A stretch of DNA of 64,000 bases from Cyclaneusma minus (lineage: Eukaryota > Ascomycota > Leotiomycetes > Marthamycetales > Marthamycetaceae), in assembly GCA_037179335.1 (NCBI GenBank), contig JAKZHN010000003.1, forward strand, positions 186,001-250,000, in the 5' to 3' direction. This document shows positions 14,936 to 26,700 of the stretch, one piece after another. The first letter of the stretch is position 1. The number at the start of each line of letters is the position of its first letter. The notes beneath the pieces were generated by a model that saw only the letters and a list, made by a program, of their open reading frames with translations, was not told where the DNA came from and did no database searches. The translations under genes and the position numbers were made by a program.

Positions 14936-16458
14936 AATTATTCCTAATATTGGCTTGCTTTTTTTTATTATATTTTTAAATAATATAGCTGGAAAACTTG
15001 CAATAAAAGCATAAATTATAAATTTTGCAATATTTTTATTATTGATTTTTAAATATATTGTATAAAGCTCTGGGAAATGCAAATAAATTTATAAACTTGC
15101 TATAATTATAATTATAATTATAAATTGCAATTGCAATTGCAATGGCAATTTGCTAAGGCTTATTTAAAATTAATTTAAAGTTACTATATTTAGCAGTTTT
15201 AATACTAAGTAAGCATTTTTTTAATATATTTGGTTTTTTTTTGCTAATATTTTAAAAATGCTTAATTGATTTATTATAAATAGTAGGGCTAAATATTTTA
15301 TACAAAAATTTAATTTTATTAATTAAAATATTTAAAATTTAAATACAGAATTTGGCTGTTTTTAATTTGAAAATAAATTGGGCTTAATTAGCTATATAAT
15401 TATAATTGGATTGGAAAATTGCAAAAATTATATTGCTTTATTTTAAAATATAAAAGTATTACTGGGCTTTTTTAATTTTATTTAGAATTACATTTTTCTT
15501 AATGTATTAAAAAACATACCTAAATTTTTTTAGGGCTATTTTGCATTATTAATAAAATTATTAATAATTTAATTAAATTGAATTTTATATTAAATTTTGC
15601 AGCGTTTTTTAAATTGGCTAGTAATATATTAAAGTTCCTTGTATTTAAAATTATTTTTATTTTTATTAATAGCTATAATGCATTAAATTTTAAAAACCCA
15701 GTTTAAAAATGCTTTTTAATATTTAAAGGACGGAATTTTATTTTTAAAGAACTTTTTGGAATTTTCAATTTTACGGCAAGGGCGTGGGATAAAGAAATAA
15801 ACGTGTATAATGCCGGATGTTGGCTTTTTCTCCAATTTGCTTTTTAAATATTTATTGATTTCTTTTAATTCATTATTTATAATTTGCAATTTAATATTGG
15901 CATTGCTAATTTAACTTAAAAAAGATGAAAAAGCAATAATAGCATTAAATTTTATTGCATTAATTTAATATTTTTATTATTGATTTTTTTGCCAATATAT
16001 TATAAAAAAATATTAGATATAATAAAAATATATTAAAATTGCGCAATTTTATTTGCAATGCAAATAATAATATATCTTTTAGCGAATTTCTTAATTAGCT
16101 TAATAATTGGCAAAGCTATTTTATTAATTTGCTTAATAATTTAAATAAAGTAAAAATAGGATTTTTGCAAAATGATAGCAGCAATTGCTATATAATTTGC
16201 AATAATATTTATATAATTAATAATAATTAAAATTTTAAAATTTTAAATTAAATGCAAAAACAGGACTGGGCTTGGCAAAAATAAATTTGCATAAATAATA
16301 CTGGCAGAATTAAAAATATTAAAATAATTAAATATTAAAATTGAAATTGCGCAATGCGCTATTATTGCAAAATAAAAAAAATGTATTTGAATTTGCAGAA
16401 ATTAAAAGCATTTGGAAATTAAAATATTTAAATTAATTAATCAAAAAAATTATAAATT

Positions 16459-16576
16459 ATTACGGCGCGGTAAAAATTGCAAATAGAAATTAAAATAAAT
16501 TAGTATTGTAAATTAAAAAGAAAAGCTCTCCAATCGAGTGGGACTATAAAAATCCTTTTAAAAATTTACGGCGCTA
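16459..16576. repeat. Dispersed repeat, copy 2 (pairs with 9,521-9,638)
   Basis: Second copy of the 118-bp repeat, more AT-degraded at the positions that differ. Unlike copy 1 it runs directly into a small GC-rich palindromic island at 16,577-16,640. Confidence 0.7.
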
Positions 16577-16580
16577 GGGG

Positions 16581-16614
16581 GTGCCGGGGGTCACGTGCCG
16601 GGCACGTGCGTGCC
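16581..16614. repeat. GC-rich palindromic island in AT-rich DNA
   Basis: A G/C-rich stretch of about 35 bases interrupts very AT-rich sequence. It contains a perfect hairpin with arms CACGTGC (16,592-16,598) and GCACGTG (16,602-16,608) around CGG, and follows GGCGCTAG. Related CACGTG palindromes with CTAGCGCC occur at 20,094-20,170 and 35,068-35,114, which suggests the ends of one mobile-element family. Having escaped the surrounding C-to-T change, it may be a recent insertion or a sequence too short for RIP. Confidence 0.5.
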
Positions 16615-19259
16615 TAAGGCACTAAGGCTAAGTTAGTACCGTGATAATTATAACTTTTATATTAATTATTAGATTTTGTATTTTAATTAGTGGCTTTTCT
16701 TTAAGAAAGATATTTTGCAAAATATTTAAAATTTAATAAAGCAGGCTAAAATTCCGCCTTTATAAAGTTAAAAGCTTTAAAAAATATGCTGGAAATATAA
16801 TAATATTATTATTTAAATAATAGTGCGGATTTGGGCTAAACAGCCAGGATTTTAGCAATTATTTAAAGGCTTTTGCAAAAACATTAAAAATAAATAAAGC
16901 TATTGCCAGGCTAAAGGAAAAAATGTTTTTAATATAATTTTTCTTTTTTAGCTAAATTCTAGCAATTATTAATATAAAATAGCTATTAAAATTATGCAAC
17001 AAGCGTTTTTTATATTTTTTTTAAAAAACATATAGGCTTTCCCAATTTTAATTATTGATTTTAAAAAATTTAAAAGCCTGGTATAATATATAACAGCAGT
17101 TTTGTTTTTAATAAAAGCATTAATTAAAAAATTAAAAAAAAAGAAAAAATAATAAATTAGGCGCTATATATTTAAAGGCTTGGGCATTAACTTAAAAAAA
17201 AGCAAAATAAAAAATAAAATAAATATTTTTTTTTAAATGCGCTATAGGGCCAAATTATTAGCGACTTTATTATTTAATATATATAAAATTTTTATATAAA
17301 ATTTTAAATTGCGGAAAAGGAAATGCTAATATAGGCTAATATAGCCAAAGAAATAGCTATAATATAAAATGCTTAATAAAAGCTATAAAAATAGGCTAAC
17401 ATAATAGCGAAAAAAAAACTCCAAGCTTTTTTTTAAAAAAAAATGAGAATTAAAAGAAAACAAAATTGGTAAATATTCTAAATTATAATATAGTATTAAA
17501 TTGGAAAAATGCTAAATTACAATAATAAACTAAAATAAAATAAAAAAATACTTGCTTTTATAAAGCGAAATAAAGGAGAATTGGCAATTAAACGCTAATA
17601 GGCAGCTGGGGATTAATGCGGGCAATATTAATATTAAGGGAAAAGAAATTTAATAATTAGAAATTAATATAAGAATTTTTAGGGATTTTTAAAAACTGGC
17701 AATTAATATAGAAAAAAGGGAAAAAGAAAAAAATAAATTGCAATTGGGCGGATAGTATTAATAAAAAACTCCACTGCTATTTAGCAAATCTAATCCATTT
17801 GGCAAATAGAAATTAAATTTTAAAATTGCTAATATTGGGATAATAAGTGTTTTATTTAAATTCAAAACAATCTTTTTAAAAAAAAATTTGTTGCAAATTA
17901 AATATTTATGTTAGCGCTTGCATGTTTTTAATTATAGTTTTTATTATTATAAATTAATAAATAATAATAATATTATTTAAATTAATATTATACTTTTAGC
18001 GAAAAGCGGAATTAGCGAATATAAAGCTATTTAAATAAATTAGCCGGTATTTTAAAATCTAAAATTTATAAATAACCCAAATGGAGAATTTTTAGCTTTT
18101 AAAATTAAAAAAGCCAAAAATTATTACAAATTAATATTATTTAAATATTAAAAAGAAAATAGCATTTTTTTATTAATAAATAGCGGCTAGTTTAATAATT
18201 TTATTATAAAATTAAAATAGCTAGCGGTTTAATTGCAATGCGTAATTGATATAATAAATAATAAATATTTGAATTTCAAAAAAAATTAATTAAATTTTAT
18301 AATTATTATTAAAAGTTAAAATTTTGCCAATTGCTATAATTTGATGCAATTTATTGCTTAAAAATAAAAATAAAATATTGGTAATATCAGCGTTAAGGTT
18401 TTTTTTAAAAAGCGAGAAAAACAAACGGGTAAAAAAAGCAATTGGCAATTTAAAAAAGCTATTTATATAAAATATTGGAAAAATAAAGGATTAATTTAAA
18501 AATTTTAGCGGAAAAAAAGCATTTACTATTTTTATTATTTTTGTTTTTTAAAAAAAGCTTTGCTATAATTATTATTAATTTAAAGGCTTGCAGCATTTAT
18601 AGCAATATTAATTTTAGCGGCCTTTATAGCAATTTTGGCTGCGCGAATCTAGGCGGCGTTAAAGCCTATAGCAGCTTTATAGGCTATTTTAATAAAGCGC
18701 CGGCATTAATTAGCCTTTTGGCGGGCTAGGCAAATTTGGATTTATTTAAAATTAAAATTATTTAAATTTTTAATTAGGGATTTATAATTAGTATTATTAA
18801 TATTATTATTGCATACGCTATTTTTTGCAGCATTTTTTGCAGCATTTTTATAGCTTTTACAATTTTTATTATTGCTGCGAAATATTGGAAAATTGCGAGA
18901 AAATTAAAAAAGCATATAAGGCTATTTAAAGCGGCTATTCATATTGCCACTAATATTAATATTGGCTTAAAATCTAATATTAATTATTATTGCAAAAAAA
19001 GATTAATTAAAATATAAAAATTATAATTATTGCTTAAAAAATTAAAAATAGCTGGCGGTTTATAAAAACTGTTGCTAAAAAGAAAAAATAGCGATTTTCC
19101 AAAAACTTTATTTATGCGGCTTTTGGCTAGCTGGCTAGCCGAAAGCTTCGTGCGTTCCGCATGTAATCGACCGCCAGCTAATCTCCTAATATAAAACCAC
19201 CCATTTAAGCACGTAATTTTGCACCGATTCCAATTGCCATGGAGCGAGGAGACCTGAAG

Positions 19260-20900
19260 TCCCACTCTTGAAATTCCGTGTCGGAAAGATGGTAGCTTTT
19301 ATACCCTGTCTAAGAAGCCCCACCCCGTGATCTTCCGTTGGTTGAAGGAAACAACAGCGAAGCATACAACGGCATTAGGGAGCGAGGACTGCCAGCAACA
19401 TGATCCTCTCAACACTTGGATTCCACAAAATAAAACAACAAATTAGAATAAAAATTCTGCATGATTGATTCTATCTCCAATCGTGGAATATGACCACCGA
19501 GAGCTATTGCAATCCGACTCAAATAGTCGTGCGCTCCACTGTCTGCCATGCACGCTTATTGGCACGGGGGACGAAGGCGTTATGTTCTTGCTTTTCCAAA
19601 TCGACGAAATCGTGGCTTTTATACCCGAACCTAAGACTTCTTAGCTTTCTCTAGTCCTATATTTAAAGAAACGACAGCCAACGAGATTCTTAACAGCAAT
19701 AAGCTTACCCAACGCTTGTGTTTACAAAGCAAAACCAAGGACGAAATTTAATATATACCTCGCTAGGTCTCCAATCACTAACATGATATAAAAAATGATT
19801 GCCAAAGGTTGCAGCGTGTTGGTGGCTATTCGAAGCTCGCGTGGCATAAGCCAGGAATATTATGGATTCTGGGCATTTGAGGTTAAGACCTTGCCTGCTT
19901 TTATACCTTTCCTAAGACTTCCCAGTCTCCCTGATCCTAGATCCAGGGAAGCGACAGCAGATTAACCGCGTGATAGCAACAGCCTTACCCGACGTCCCTG
20001 TTTGTCGAACCGTCAAAATTCGGGATTCTACGCGTATAGGGGTGTTATTTATAGATATTGTATTCGTTAAAAAAAAAGGGAAAAGGCGCGCTGCCAGACC
20101 TTAAGGGTCTGGAGACGCTCCCCGACCGCGCTAGCTAGCGCCAGTGTTAAGCACGTGGCACCCACGTGCTCCGACTGTCCCAGCTGTCCCAACACTGTCC
20201 AAGGAAGCAAAAACAGCAACGAAAATTGAATATATACTTGATTCCATTTCCAAAAACTCTGACAAGATATAGCATGTTATAGCCAACTGATTTTGTAGTG
20301 CGCTGGCAGATGTTCGCCCCGAACTTGCATATTGAGGTCGCCAACAACTTCTGTAATCCTGGCTAATCCGGGGTTGAGAGCACGATTGCTTTTATACCTT
20401 TTCTTGAGATCCTCGCTAGCGATGCTAGGGCCTGAGCCCTCCTATTGCGGGACTTTGTGGTGCCGAGGTCGGCCGTGATGATACGAGAGGCTTCGGAAAC
20501 TAAAACAGGTAGGAGAAAGGGAAACAGCGAGGCATGTTCCCTGGGGCGTGAAGCACGAGATTGGGAATTCCGAGATCATGTGTCGGATAATCGGCAGTAT
20601 CTTTAAACTGGAAAGCAAGAATAGGAAATAACAGCAGAATAAAGGGAGTGACAGCGTGAGAGGTCTACCGACGGTAGTGGAACTCTCAGCCGGTGACACT
20701 AGATCTGGAGGTTTGTGATCTGCATGGTATTCCGTCTTTCGGAGTACAGATTTATTTTCAAGTCTTGGTTCCTTCTCATGTCCGAACGGGAATCGATTAT
20801 CGCTTGTGGGGGTGATGATTGAACACGGCCTATTGAAGATTGTGAGTTGTGTTGCTTTTATAGCTGTCAGGAGGGGGTTACTTCGCATCTAACCCGTAGG
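19260..20900 (-). repeat. Five left-facing promoter-like repeat units (array Z)
   Basis: GCTTTTATA recurs on the plus strand with its CTTTTATA at 19,296, 19,616, 19,898, 20,389 and 20,855; read on the minus strand this is TATAAAAGC. In three units (and loosely in the others) a CTGTCGTTTC-like motif lies about 45-50 bases upstream of the TATA on the minus strand (plus-strand GAAACGACAGCC near 19,670 and GAAGCGACAGCAG near 19,945). This matches the CTGCTGTC plus TATA arrangement of the larger arrays, so I infer minus orientation. The pyrimidine tract is weaker here, so orientation is less sure. The 491-bp step between the third and fourth units contains the palindromic insert at 20,094-20,170. 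No coding sequence is supported. Confidence 0.5.
20094..20170. repeat. Cluster of three perfect palindromes, likely a short mobile insertion
   Basis: Three hairpins lie side by side: CCAGACC/GGTCTGG with loop TTAAG (20,094-20,112), the 14-bp palindrome GCGCTAGCTAGCGC (20,128-20,141), and AGCACGTGG/CCACGTGCT with loop CAC (20,150-20,170). The block is preceded by a run of nine A. It sits where the unit spacing of array Z is longer than usual, as an insertion would produce. Shared words GCTGCCAG, TAGCGCCAGT and CACGTG link it to 35,068-35,114. Confidence 0.55.
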
Positions 20901-21137
20901 CTCTAACCAAAGTGAGGGCAGTGCAGTAGGGAAATCCAAAATCAGGTGCTTAAAATGTTGAGACTGAACAGTAGAATTCTTTGGGCAAGGATTCGCCAAA
21001 ATGACTGTTGTTCTGACACTTTGTTAAAAAATGAATCGAGGCTCCTCACCCTCCGTCCGACCAACAATCGATAATTGCTGCAACCGTGGCCTTTCCAACA
21101 AGAGTGCTAAAAATATGAGGCACTTTATCCAATAAAT

Positions 21138-21245
21138 GTCTTGGTGGCTCAGTTGGTTAGAGCGTTGGTCTCATATTTCAATATGACTAGCCTGGGAACA
21201 GGATAGGCCATCCAAAGGTCGAGAGTTCGAGTCTCTCCCAGGACA
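21138..21245 (+). tRNA. tRNA-Met (anticodon CAT, elongator type) with a 34-nt intron
   Basis: A full cloverleaf folds once an intron is removed. Acceptor GTCTTGG (21,138-21,144) pairs with CCAGGAC (21,238-21,244) with one G-T wobble, and the discriminator is A at 21,245. The D arm is GCTC/GAGC. Anticodon CAT is at 21,172-21,174 in loop CTCATAA. The T arm is GAGAG/CTCTC with loop TTCGAGT. The intron is 21,176-21,209, after position 37, where nuclear tRNA introns lie. The T-T pair at 31-39 also occurs in fungal elongator tRNA-Met as I recall it. A TTTTT run at 21,252-21,256 is a suitable Pol III terminator. Open frames over this locus are not genes. Confidence 0.9.
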
Positions 21246-21256
21246 CATTCCTTTTT

Positions 21257-22175
21257 GTCTTTTTGCCTTCGTGGATGGATACTCGGATGAGTGCAGCTGT
21301 ACGTACTCCAAATTGAAATGAGGTGGCGGCAGGCGAGGGTCGTTGTTGCATTGTCTGGGTGGGCGAGAGAAGGAGGAACGGTAAGGTAAGTCTGGGTTCG
21401 GGCGAGGGGTGGTGCAAAAGGGGTAGAGCACATCAGGCAGGAGAGAGTATTTTTGTGGGAGGTGCTGAGCGAGTTTGTCGTTGAGGGCTGTATGATTAGT
21501 TGATTGAAGATTAGTGGTATAGAATAGGATTTACAGCGAGGTATGTAGCGCAGTGGAGGGGAAAACGAAGGGCCAACGATGAATATCCTACGGTATTGTG
21601 AAAGCTGATGATGGTAAAGTGAGAAAAAAGCCTGATGACCTTTTCGGCATGTTCAATTGTTGGTGTTACGGCGCTAACCGTAACGCTAGCCAATAGCGGA
21701 AAGATGCTTATCGCAGTGGACAGGTCCCTGAGTGACTCCTGATCTCTCTCCTGCAATGTCAGCTCATTCTTGTCCACGAGAAGGCTGGGACTTTGTTGTA
21801 AGCATCACAGTATGCCATACACTACATATGCCACGGTATGCCACATGTGCATTGGACCAGGTAAGGGACACGAGCGGTTGCTTTGATGACTGATGATGAG
21901 GCGGAGAGAAGACAGTGCAGGTGGAACAGCGCTCGAGTAAGCAATCAACACTTCAACGTGTTGGAGTGAGACAGCTGTTGCATGGGCCTGGACGAGGTAG
22001 GTACTTTACTGACGGCAAGTCTCGACATCTTTCTTTCCTTGGGTATTTCCTTCTTCCTTGAGTATTTCCTTCTTCCTTGAGCATGTGGAATCCAAATCTC
22101 AAAGTCGCAGAATAATAGAGCAGCCGTGTGACTGTCGCTTTTCAACCCCTCCATCATCTCCAGCAGATTTTCACC
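21257..22175. other. Intergenic, with a CT-rich tandem repeat before the sulfotransferase gene
   Basis: I see no supportable gene between the tRNA and 22,176. At 22,033-22,084 a 19-bp CT-rich unit (core TTTCCTTCTTCCTTG) is repeated about 2.7 times, some 90 bases before the next start codon. Pyrimidine-rich tracts are common in fungal promoters and 5' leaders, so this is probably promoter or 5'-leader sequence of that gene. Confidence 0.5.
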
Positions 22176-23010
22176 ATGTCGACCGCAAAAAGATCTCCTG
22201 GCCTCAAGGTCGTCGGGGTGAGTCCACCAATCCCTCTACTCTCTACCAAACTCATCCTAACCCACCACATCACAGGCAGGCCTCCCCCGAACTTCAACCT
22301 TCTCCCTCCGCGCCGCCCTCGAACAACTCGGTTTCGACCCTTGCTACCACGTCATGACCCACATCATGCCCTCCTCGTCCGAACAAAAACGCTGGATCGA
22401 AATCTGCAACACCGCCGACGCACCCACCCGTCAAAAGCTCCTTCGCGATCTCTACGAATCCCCCAACCACCCCACCGGCGCCCCCCTCGCCGCCGTCGAC
22501 GCCCCAACCTGTTTCTTCACCACCGACTTCCTCGCCCTCTACCCCGACGTCAAAGTAATCCTCTCCGTCCGCGACACGCCCTCCGCATGGTACAAATCCT
22601 TCATCACCACCATCGGAAAAACGTACAAAAAGCCCTCTCTCTTTATCATAGGCATATGGGTTCCATTTTTGCATTTATATTTTGCGTGGAATGAGGCTTG
22701 GAATAAGTTTTGTAGGGGGAGGTATGGGGTTGATGCGAGGAGTTTGATGATGTATGAGAGGCATAATGAGTGGGTTATGGAGAATGTGCCGAAGGAGCAG
22801 TTGCTGGTGCATAATGCGAAGGATGGGTGGGAGCCACTTTGTAGGTTTCTGAATGTGCCGGTGCCCGAGGGGGAGTATCCGAGGGTTAATGATAATGAGG
22901 CGATGCAGAGGTATATGATCAAGTGGTTTCATTTGGGGTTGAAGAGGTGGGGGATGGTTTTGGTGGCTTTGGTTGTTGCTTTGGTTTCGCTCTACTGGTA
23001 TAGGAAATGA
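22176..23010 (+). CDS. Sulfotransferase-like P-loop protein with C-terminal membrane anchor
   Basis: Two exons, 22,176-22,217 and 22,276-23,010, with a 58-bp intron (GTGAGT...CACAG, phase 0), give 258 residues. The intron splits a P-loop-like motif: joined residues 14-21 read GAGLPRTS, followed by TFSLRAALEQLGFDPCYHV, the signature of fungal sulfotransferase family 4 (PF17784). KVILSVRDTPSAWYKS near residues 105-121 matches the second nucleotide-binding element of PAPS-dependent sulfotransferases. The last ~20 residues (MVLVALVVALVSLYW then a basic end) form one hydrophobic segment, so I infer a tail-anchored enzyme. Substrate is unknown. Relatives are often mislabelled NAD-dependent epimerases. 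Length fits the family. From about 22,640 codons ending in C nearly disappear, an abrupt change within the gene. Confidence 0.88.
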
Positions 23011-23720
23011 GAAGCCTGGGGAATGAGAGTTGGATAATGGAATTGGATGATGATTGAGACTTTGGGAGGCAAGGCGCTGGTACATAGAAGGGGCTTCTCC
23101 TCAGATATGGGTTTTGGATTCTGTACAAAGATTGCTTCATCTATCCGGGAACAACATGGAAGCAGCTGAATGCCTAGTTCAGGGACAGTGGTTTAGGCTC
23201 CGCCCTTTTCCACGGCCGCCAGCCTGATGCTCCCTTACCTGCTTGCTTGCTTGAAACAAGAACCCCCGGCATCTTGAATTATTGGACAACCAAGTTCGTG
23301 CTCTCCCAAAGAGAAACGTGAATACGAAGGATGAATCTCTCGTCTCTTCTGAATCTGGTCTAAACTGATGATACGAATTTCGACCTTGGAATAATCAGCA
23401 ACTAAAACAGGGCACTTTGACTTCGAAATTCTGTCTCTGGCTAACCCACCAACAAAAAAGCATTGATACATTCAGAACCTCTCATGTGAGGCCGCTGTCC
23501 CGAAAACATCAACTGCGTTCACAGCCTCGCCTCTGCGCATCTCAGCCTCGGCCACAGCTCGAAATCTTGGCGCCGCACGGACACCCGCAATCTTTATCGC
23601 ACTCTCAAAATCTCCATTTCGCAACTTTTTTTCTTTGCGATAGCAGCAGCAGCTTCTGCTCGTCCACCACACCTGCGGATCCCCCAAACACTCGTTCTCG
23701 CCACGAGCAAAGCAGCAAAG
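23011..23720. other. Intergenic region and probable UTP4 promoter
   Basis: About 700 bases separate the sulfotransferase stop from the UTP4 start, both genes reading right. A pyrimidine-rich stretch precedes the UTP4 start around 23,600-23,700. I see no TATA box at a convincing distance and no further gene. Confidence 0.4.
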
Positions 23721-26700
23721 ATGGACGTCCACCGCTGCCGCTTCGTGGAGTACAATCCCAGCACCATCAACGTGCTTGCCTTCTCGCACGCCTCGATCCC
23801 CGAAAACCAGCAGAAGGCGAAGAAATCTCTCGACAGCCTGCGCCTTGCTGTCGGACGCGCCAATGGCGATATCGAAATCTGGAATCCGCTGAACGGGACC
23901 TGGGTACAAGAATCTGTGTTACGGGGTGGTGAAGGACGGAGTATTGATGGGCTCTGCTGGACGCAAGATCCGGTTGATGAAGATGCGGAAGATGGACAGG
24001 AAGGAAGATTGCGCCTGTTCAGTGTCGGCGATTCGACTACCGTCACTGAATGGGATTTGGAGAAGGGCTGTGCGAGGAAACAGGCAAGCGGCAATCACGG
24101 CGAGATCCTGTGTTTGTCTGCGCAGCCTGCAGTTGTGAAGGACGACCGGAACAAGATGAAGGGTGTGAATTGGCGGGGCTGGAATGGTCAGAATCTGATT
24201 ACTGGTTGTACTGATGGTTCGCTGGTGCTGTACTCGACCCAGGACGAGGAACTGAACTGGAAGAGGATCATTGCCAGGCCGTCGACGAAGAGAGCAAAGA
24301 TCATCAGTGTTGTCTGGAAGAATCGCGATATTGTGGTTGCTGGATGCACGGATTCGGTTATTCGCGTTTACGATACGAGGAGTACCGCGCTGCTGAGGAC
24401 CATGTCGCTCGGTGGTGGACCAAAGGGTGGCCCGAAGAACAGCTTTGTGTGGAGCGTCAATGTGCTGCCGAATGGAGATATTGTGTCGGGAGACTCGACT
24501 GGTGCCCTGAGGATATGGGACGGCAAGACATACACTCTCATGCAGACTATCAACGCACACAAGCAAGACATCCTCTCGATCGCCACCAGCCTCGATGGCT
24601 CGATGATATTCAGCGGCGGCATGGACAAAAGAACAGTTGCGTACAAGAAGGTTGGACGTGACGGACATCGATGGGCTGAAGCCTCGCATAGGAGGTTTCA
24701 AAAGCACGATGTCAAGACCATGGCGACATTCGAAGGAAACGGCATGAGCATTATTGCCTCTGGAGGACCCGATACCACCCCCGTCATCGTCCCTCTGAAA
24801 GAATTCGGCAGAGAGAATCATCGTGCGCTTCCGAACTTGCCTCAACAATCCATTGTCCACAGTGCCCCCAGCAAACGTCTCATGATGAGCTGGTGGGACC
24901 GCGAAGTCCACATCTGGCGTATCGGCAGACACTTCAATGAATCCCGCAGGATCGCCGTCCCGCAGCTCGACTCCGACGCCTCTCCGAAGAACCGCAAGCT
25001 CGTTGCCAAGATCTACATCAAAGGCGAAGCCAGCATTACCTCCGCAAGCCTATCACCTACATGTAACGGCTCCATTCTGGCAGTCTCGACAACAGTTGAA
25101 ACCAAACTCTTCCAACTCCGGGACCGCCCTGACTCGGATTCTCTGCAAGTCTCGAAAATCAATGTTCCTACCAGGCTTGCATCATCCGGCGCCAATATCG
25201 TGCAATTTTCCCCGGATTCGCACTGGCTGTGCGTTACTCACGGTAGCAACTCGATTACCCTCGCCCGTGTCTGGCAACAGCCTTTAAGACCTATCCAAAT
25301 CTTCCCCCAACTTACGCATCTCCGCCGTATCCGTCGCAAGACTGCCTCCTTACCCAGTGACTCCAACGGCTTAGGGACCTACACGCGCACCATCTCCCTC
25401 GTAGCCTTTTCCTCAGACAGTCGGATCCTCGCCGTCTCCGACCTATCCGGCTACATCGACACGTACGTACTCTCCGGGCACTTCGATGCCGCCACCACTA
25501 CCCCCGAAGAAATCTCGCAACTTCTTGAATCCTCCGCCTCATCCCCCGATGCCTCCGACTCCGACGATTATTCCTCATCCGACGACGACGAAGAAGACTC
25601 CGACGAAGAAGAAACACCCGCAACCAAATCCAAACACACCAAGCAAATCCTCGGCCAAAACTGGCACCCCTCACCCTCCGCCACCCTCCTTCCCAAAATG
25701 CCCGCCGCCCCCACTGTTCTCAGTTTCCGTCCTGCGAAGCCCGGTGCGAATGACACAGCCACGAACGGCCTCTCTCCCCACCCTACCCGCAACACCCCCA
25801 AACCAGTCGCTCACGATCTCCCTACCGGCGAAGATCGTCTCCTAGCTATCGTACCCGCAAACACCAAATCTCCCGCATCGCATAACACACTCTATGAACT
25901 CGAAGTCCTGAAAGGCTCTTTGAGCACCTGGGCACGCAACAACATGGCAGTGGAGAAATGGCCCCACGCATGGAAAGTAGCGCTCGATGTAGCAATGGGC
26001 CTGCTGTGGGACATTTCCGCACACAGAGAACGCGTCTGGGTGTATAGCTCAAGCTGGCTATTCATGGTTGACCTGTCTCGCGACTTGCCTGATCTAAGTA
26101 AGGAGGGTGAGCGCAAGGCTGAGGAATTGGCTCTTACTGCAGCAGCTGAAGCTGGGACTCTGAACCCTAAGATGAAGAAGAGGCTGAAGCAGCTGAAGAG
26201 GAAGAGAGAGGCGCGAGGAGAGGAAATGGCGGTGAAGAAGACTAGTGGCGCGGGCGGGTTGATGACTGTGGGAGAAGAGGATACGGGGGTTGTGGGACGC
26301 AAAATGCGTGTTGTGGAGGAGGCGAGGAGGGAGCCGAGGGAGGTGCGGAGGGGGGAGGAGATGGGGAAGGTGATGTCTTATCCCAAGAATACGAAGACGA
26401 AGGCGAGGAGTGTGGCGCTTTTTGATGGCGCGGATGAGCGGGAGGATGAGTTTGATGATGATGAGAGTTTTGAGGGGTTTGCGGATAGTGATGTGGTGCT
26501 GGTTGAGGGGGAGGATGATGGTGAGGGTGGAGAGGGGAAGAAGGGCCTTCCGAATGGGGGTAGTAAAAAGCTGCATTTCTGGCATACGTTCAAGTATAGG
26601 CCGATCTTGGGGATTGTAGAGTGTGGGAGGGATGCGAGGAAGGGGTTGGAGGTGGCGCTGGTCGAGAGGCCGCTGTGGGATGTGGAGTTGCCGCCGAGAG

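Larger units (their letters stand above)
1..19110. other. AT-rich, RIP-degraded isochore without intact genes
   Basis: The block is very poor in G and C, has no reading frame longer than about 97 codons, and is dominated by TpA-rich sequence and short A/T runs. It ends abruptly near 19,110, where composition becomes balanced. This is the known appearance of transposon-rich DNA mutated C-to-T by RIP in Pezizomycotina. The surviving C residues lie mostly in GpC steps: in 5,881-6,360 I counted 43 C on the plus strand, 24 of them preceded by G. No transposase or polymerase domain is readable. The relics I could delimit are listed separately (7,348-8,093; 9,521-9,638 with 16,459-16,576; 13,951-14,115; 14,872-14,935; 16,581-16,614). 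The short frames here, such as 9,386-9,679 and 18,541-18,729, are chance survivors. Confidence 0.9.

Noticed and set aside
14754..15082. Hydrophobic open frames on both strands
   Set aside because: They arise from AT-rich low-complexity sequence and a 21-bp tandem repeat.
21149..21433. Three minus-strand frames over the tRNA locus
   Set aside because: They are antisense to the tRNA-Met gene and its flank; no protein motif.
22294..22922. Minus-strand frames across the sulfotransferase gene
   Set aside because: Shadows produced by its skewed codon composition; the plus-strand frame carries the family motifs.
23919..24932. 337-codon minus-strand frame opposite UTP4
   Set aside because: UTP4 is strongly conserved on the plus strand; the antisense translation shows no domain.
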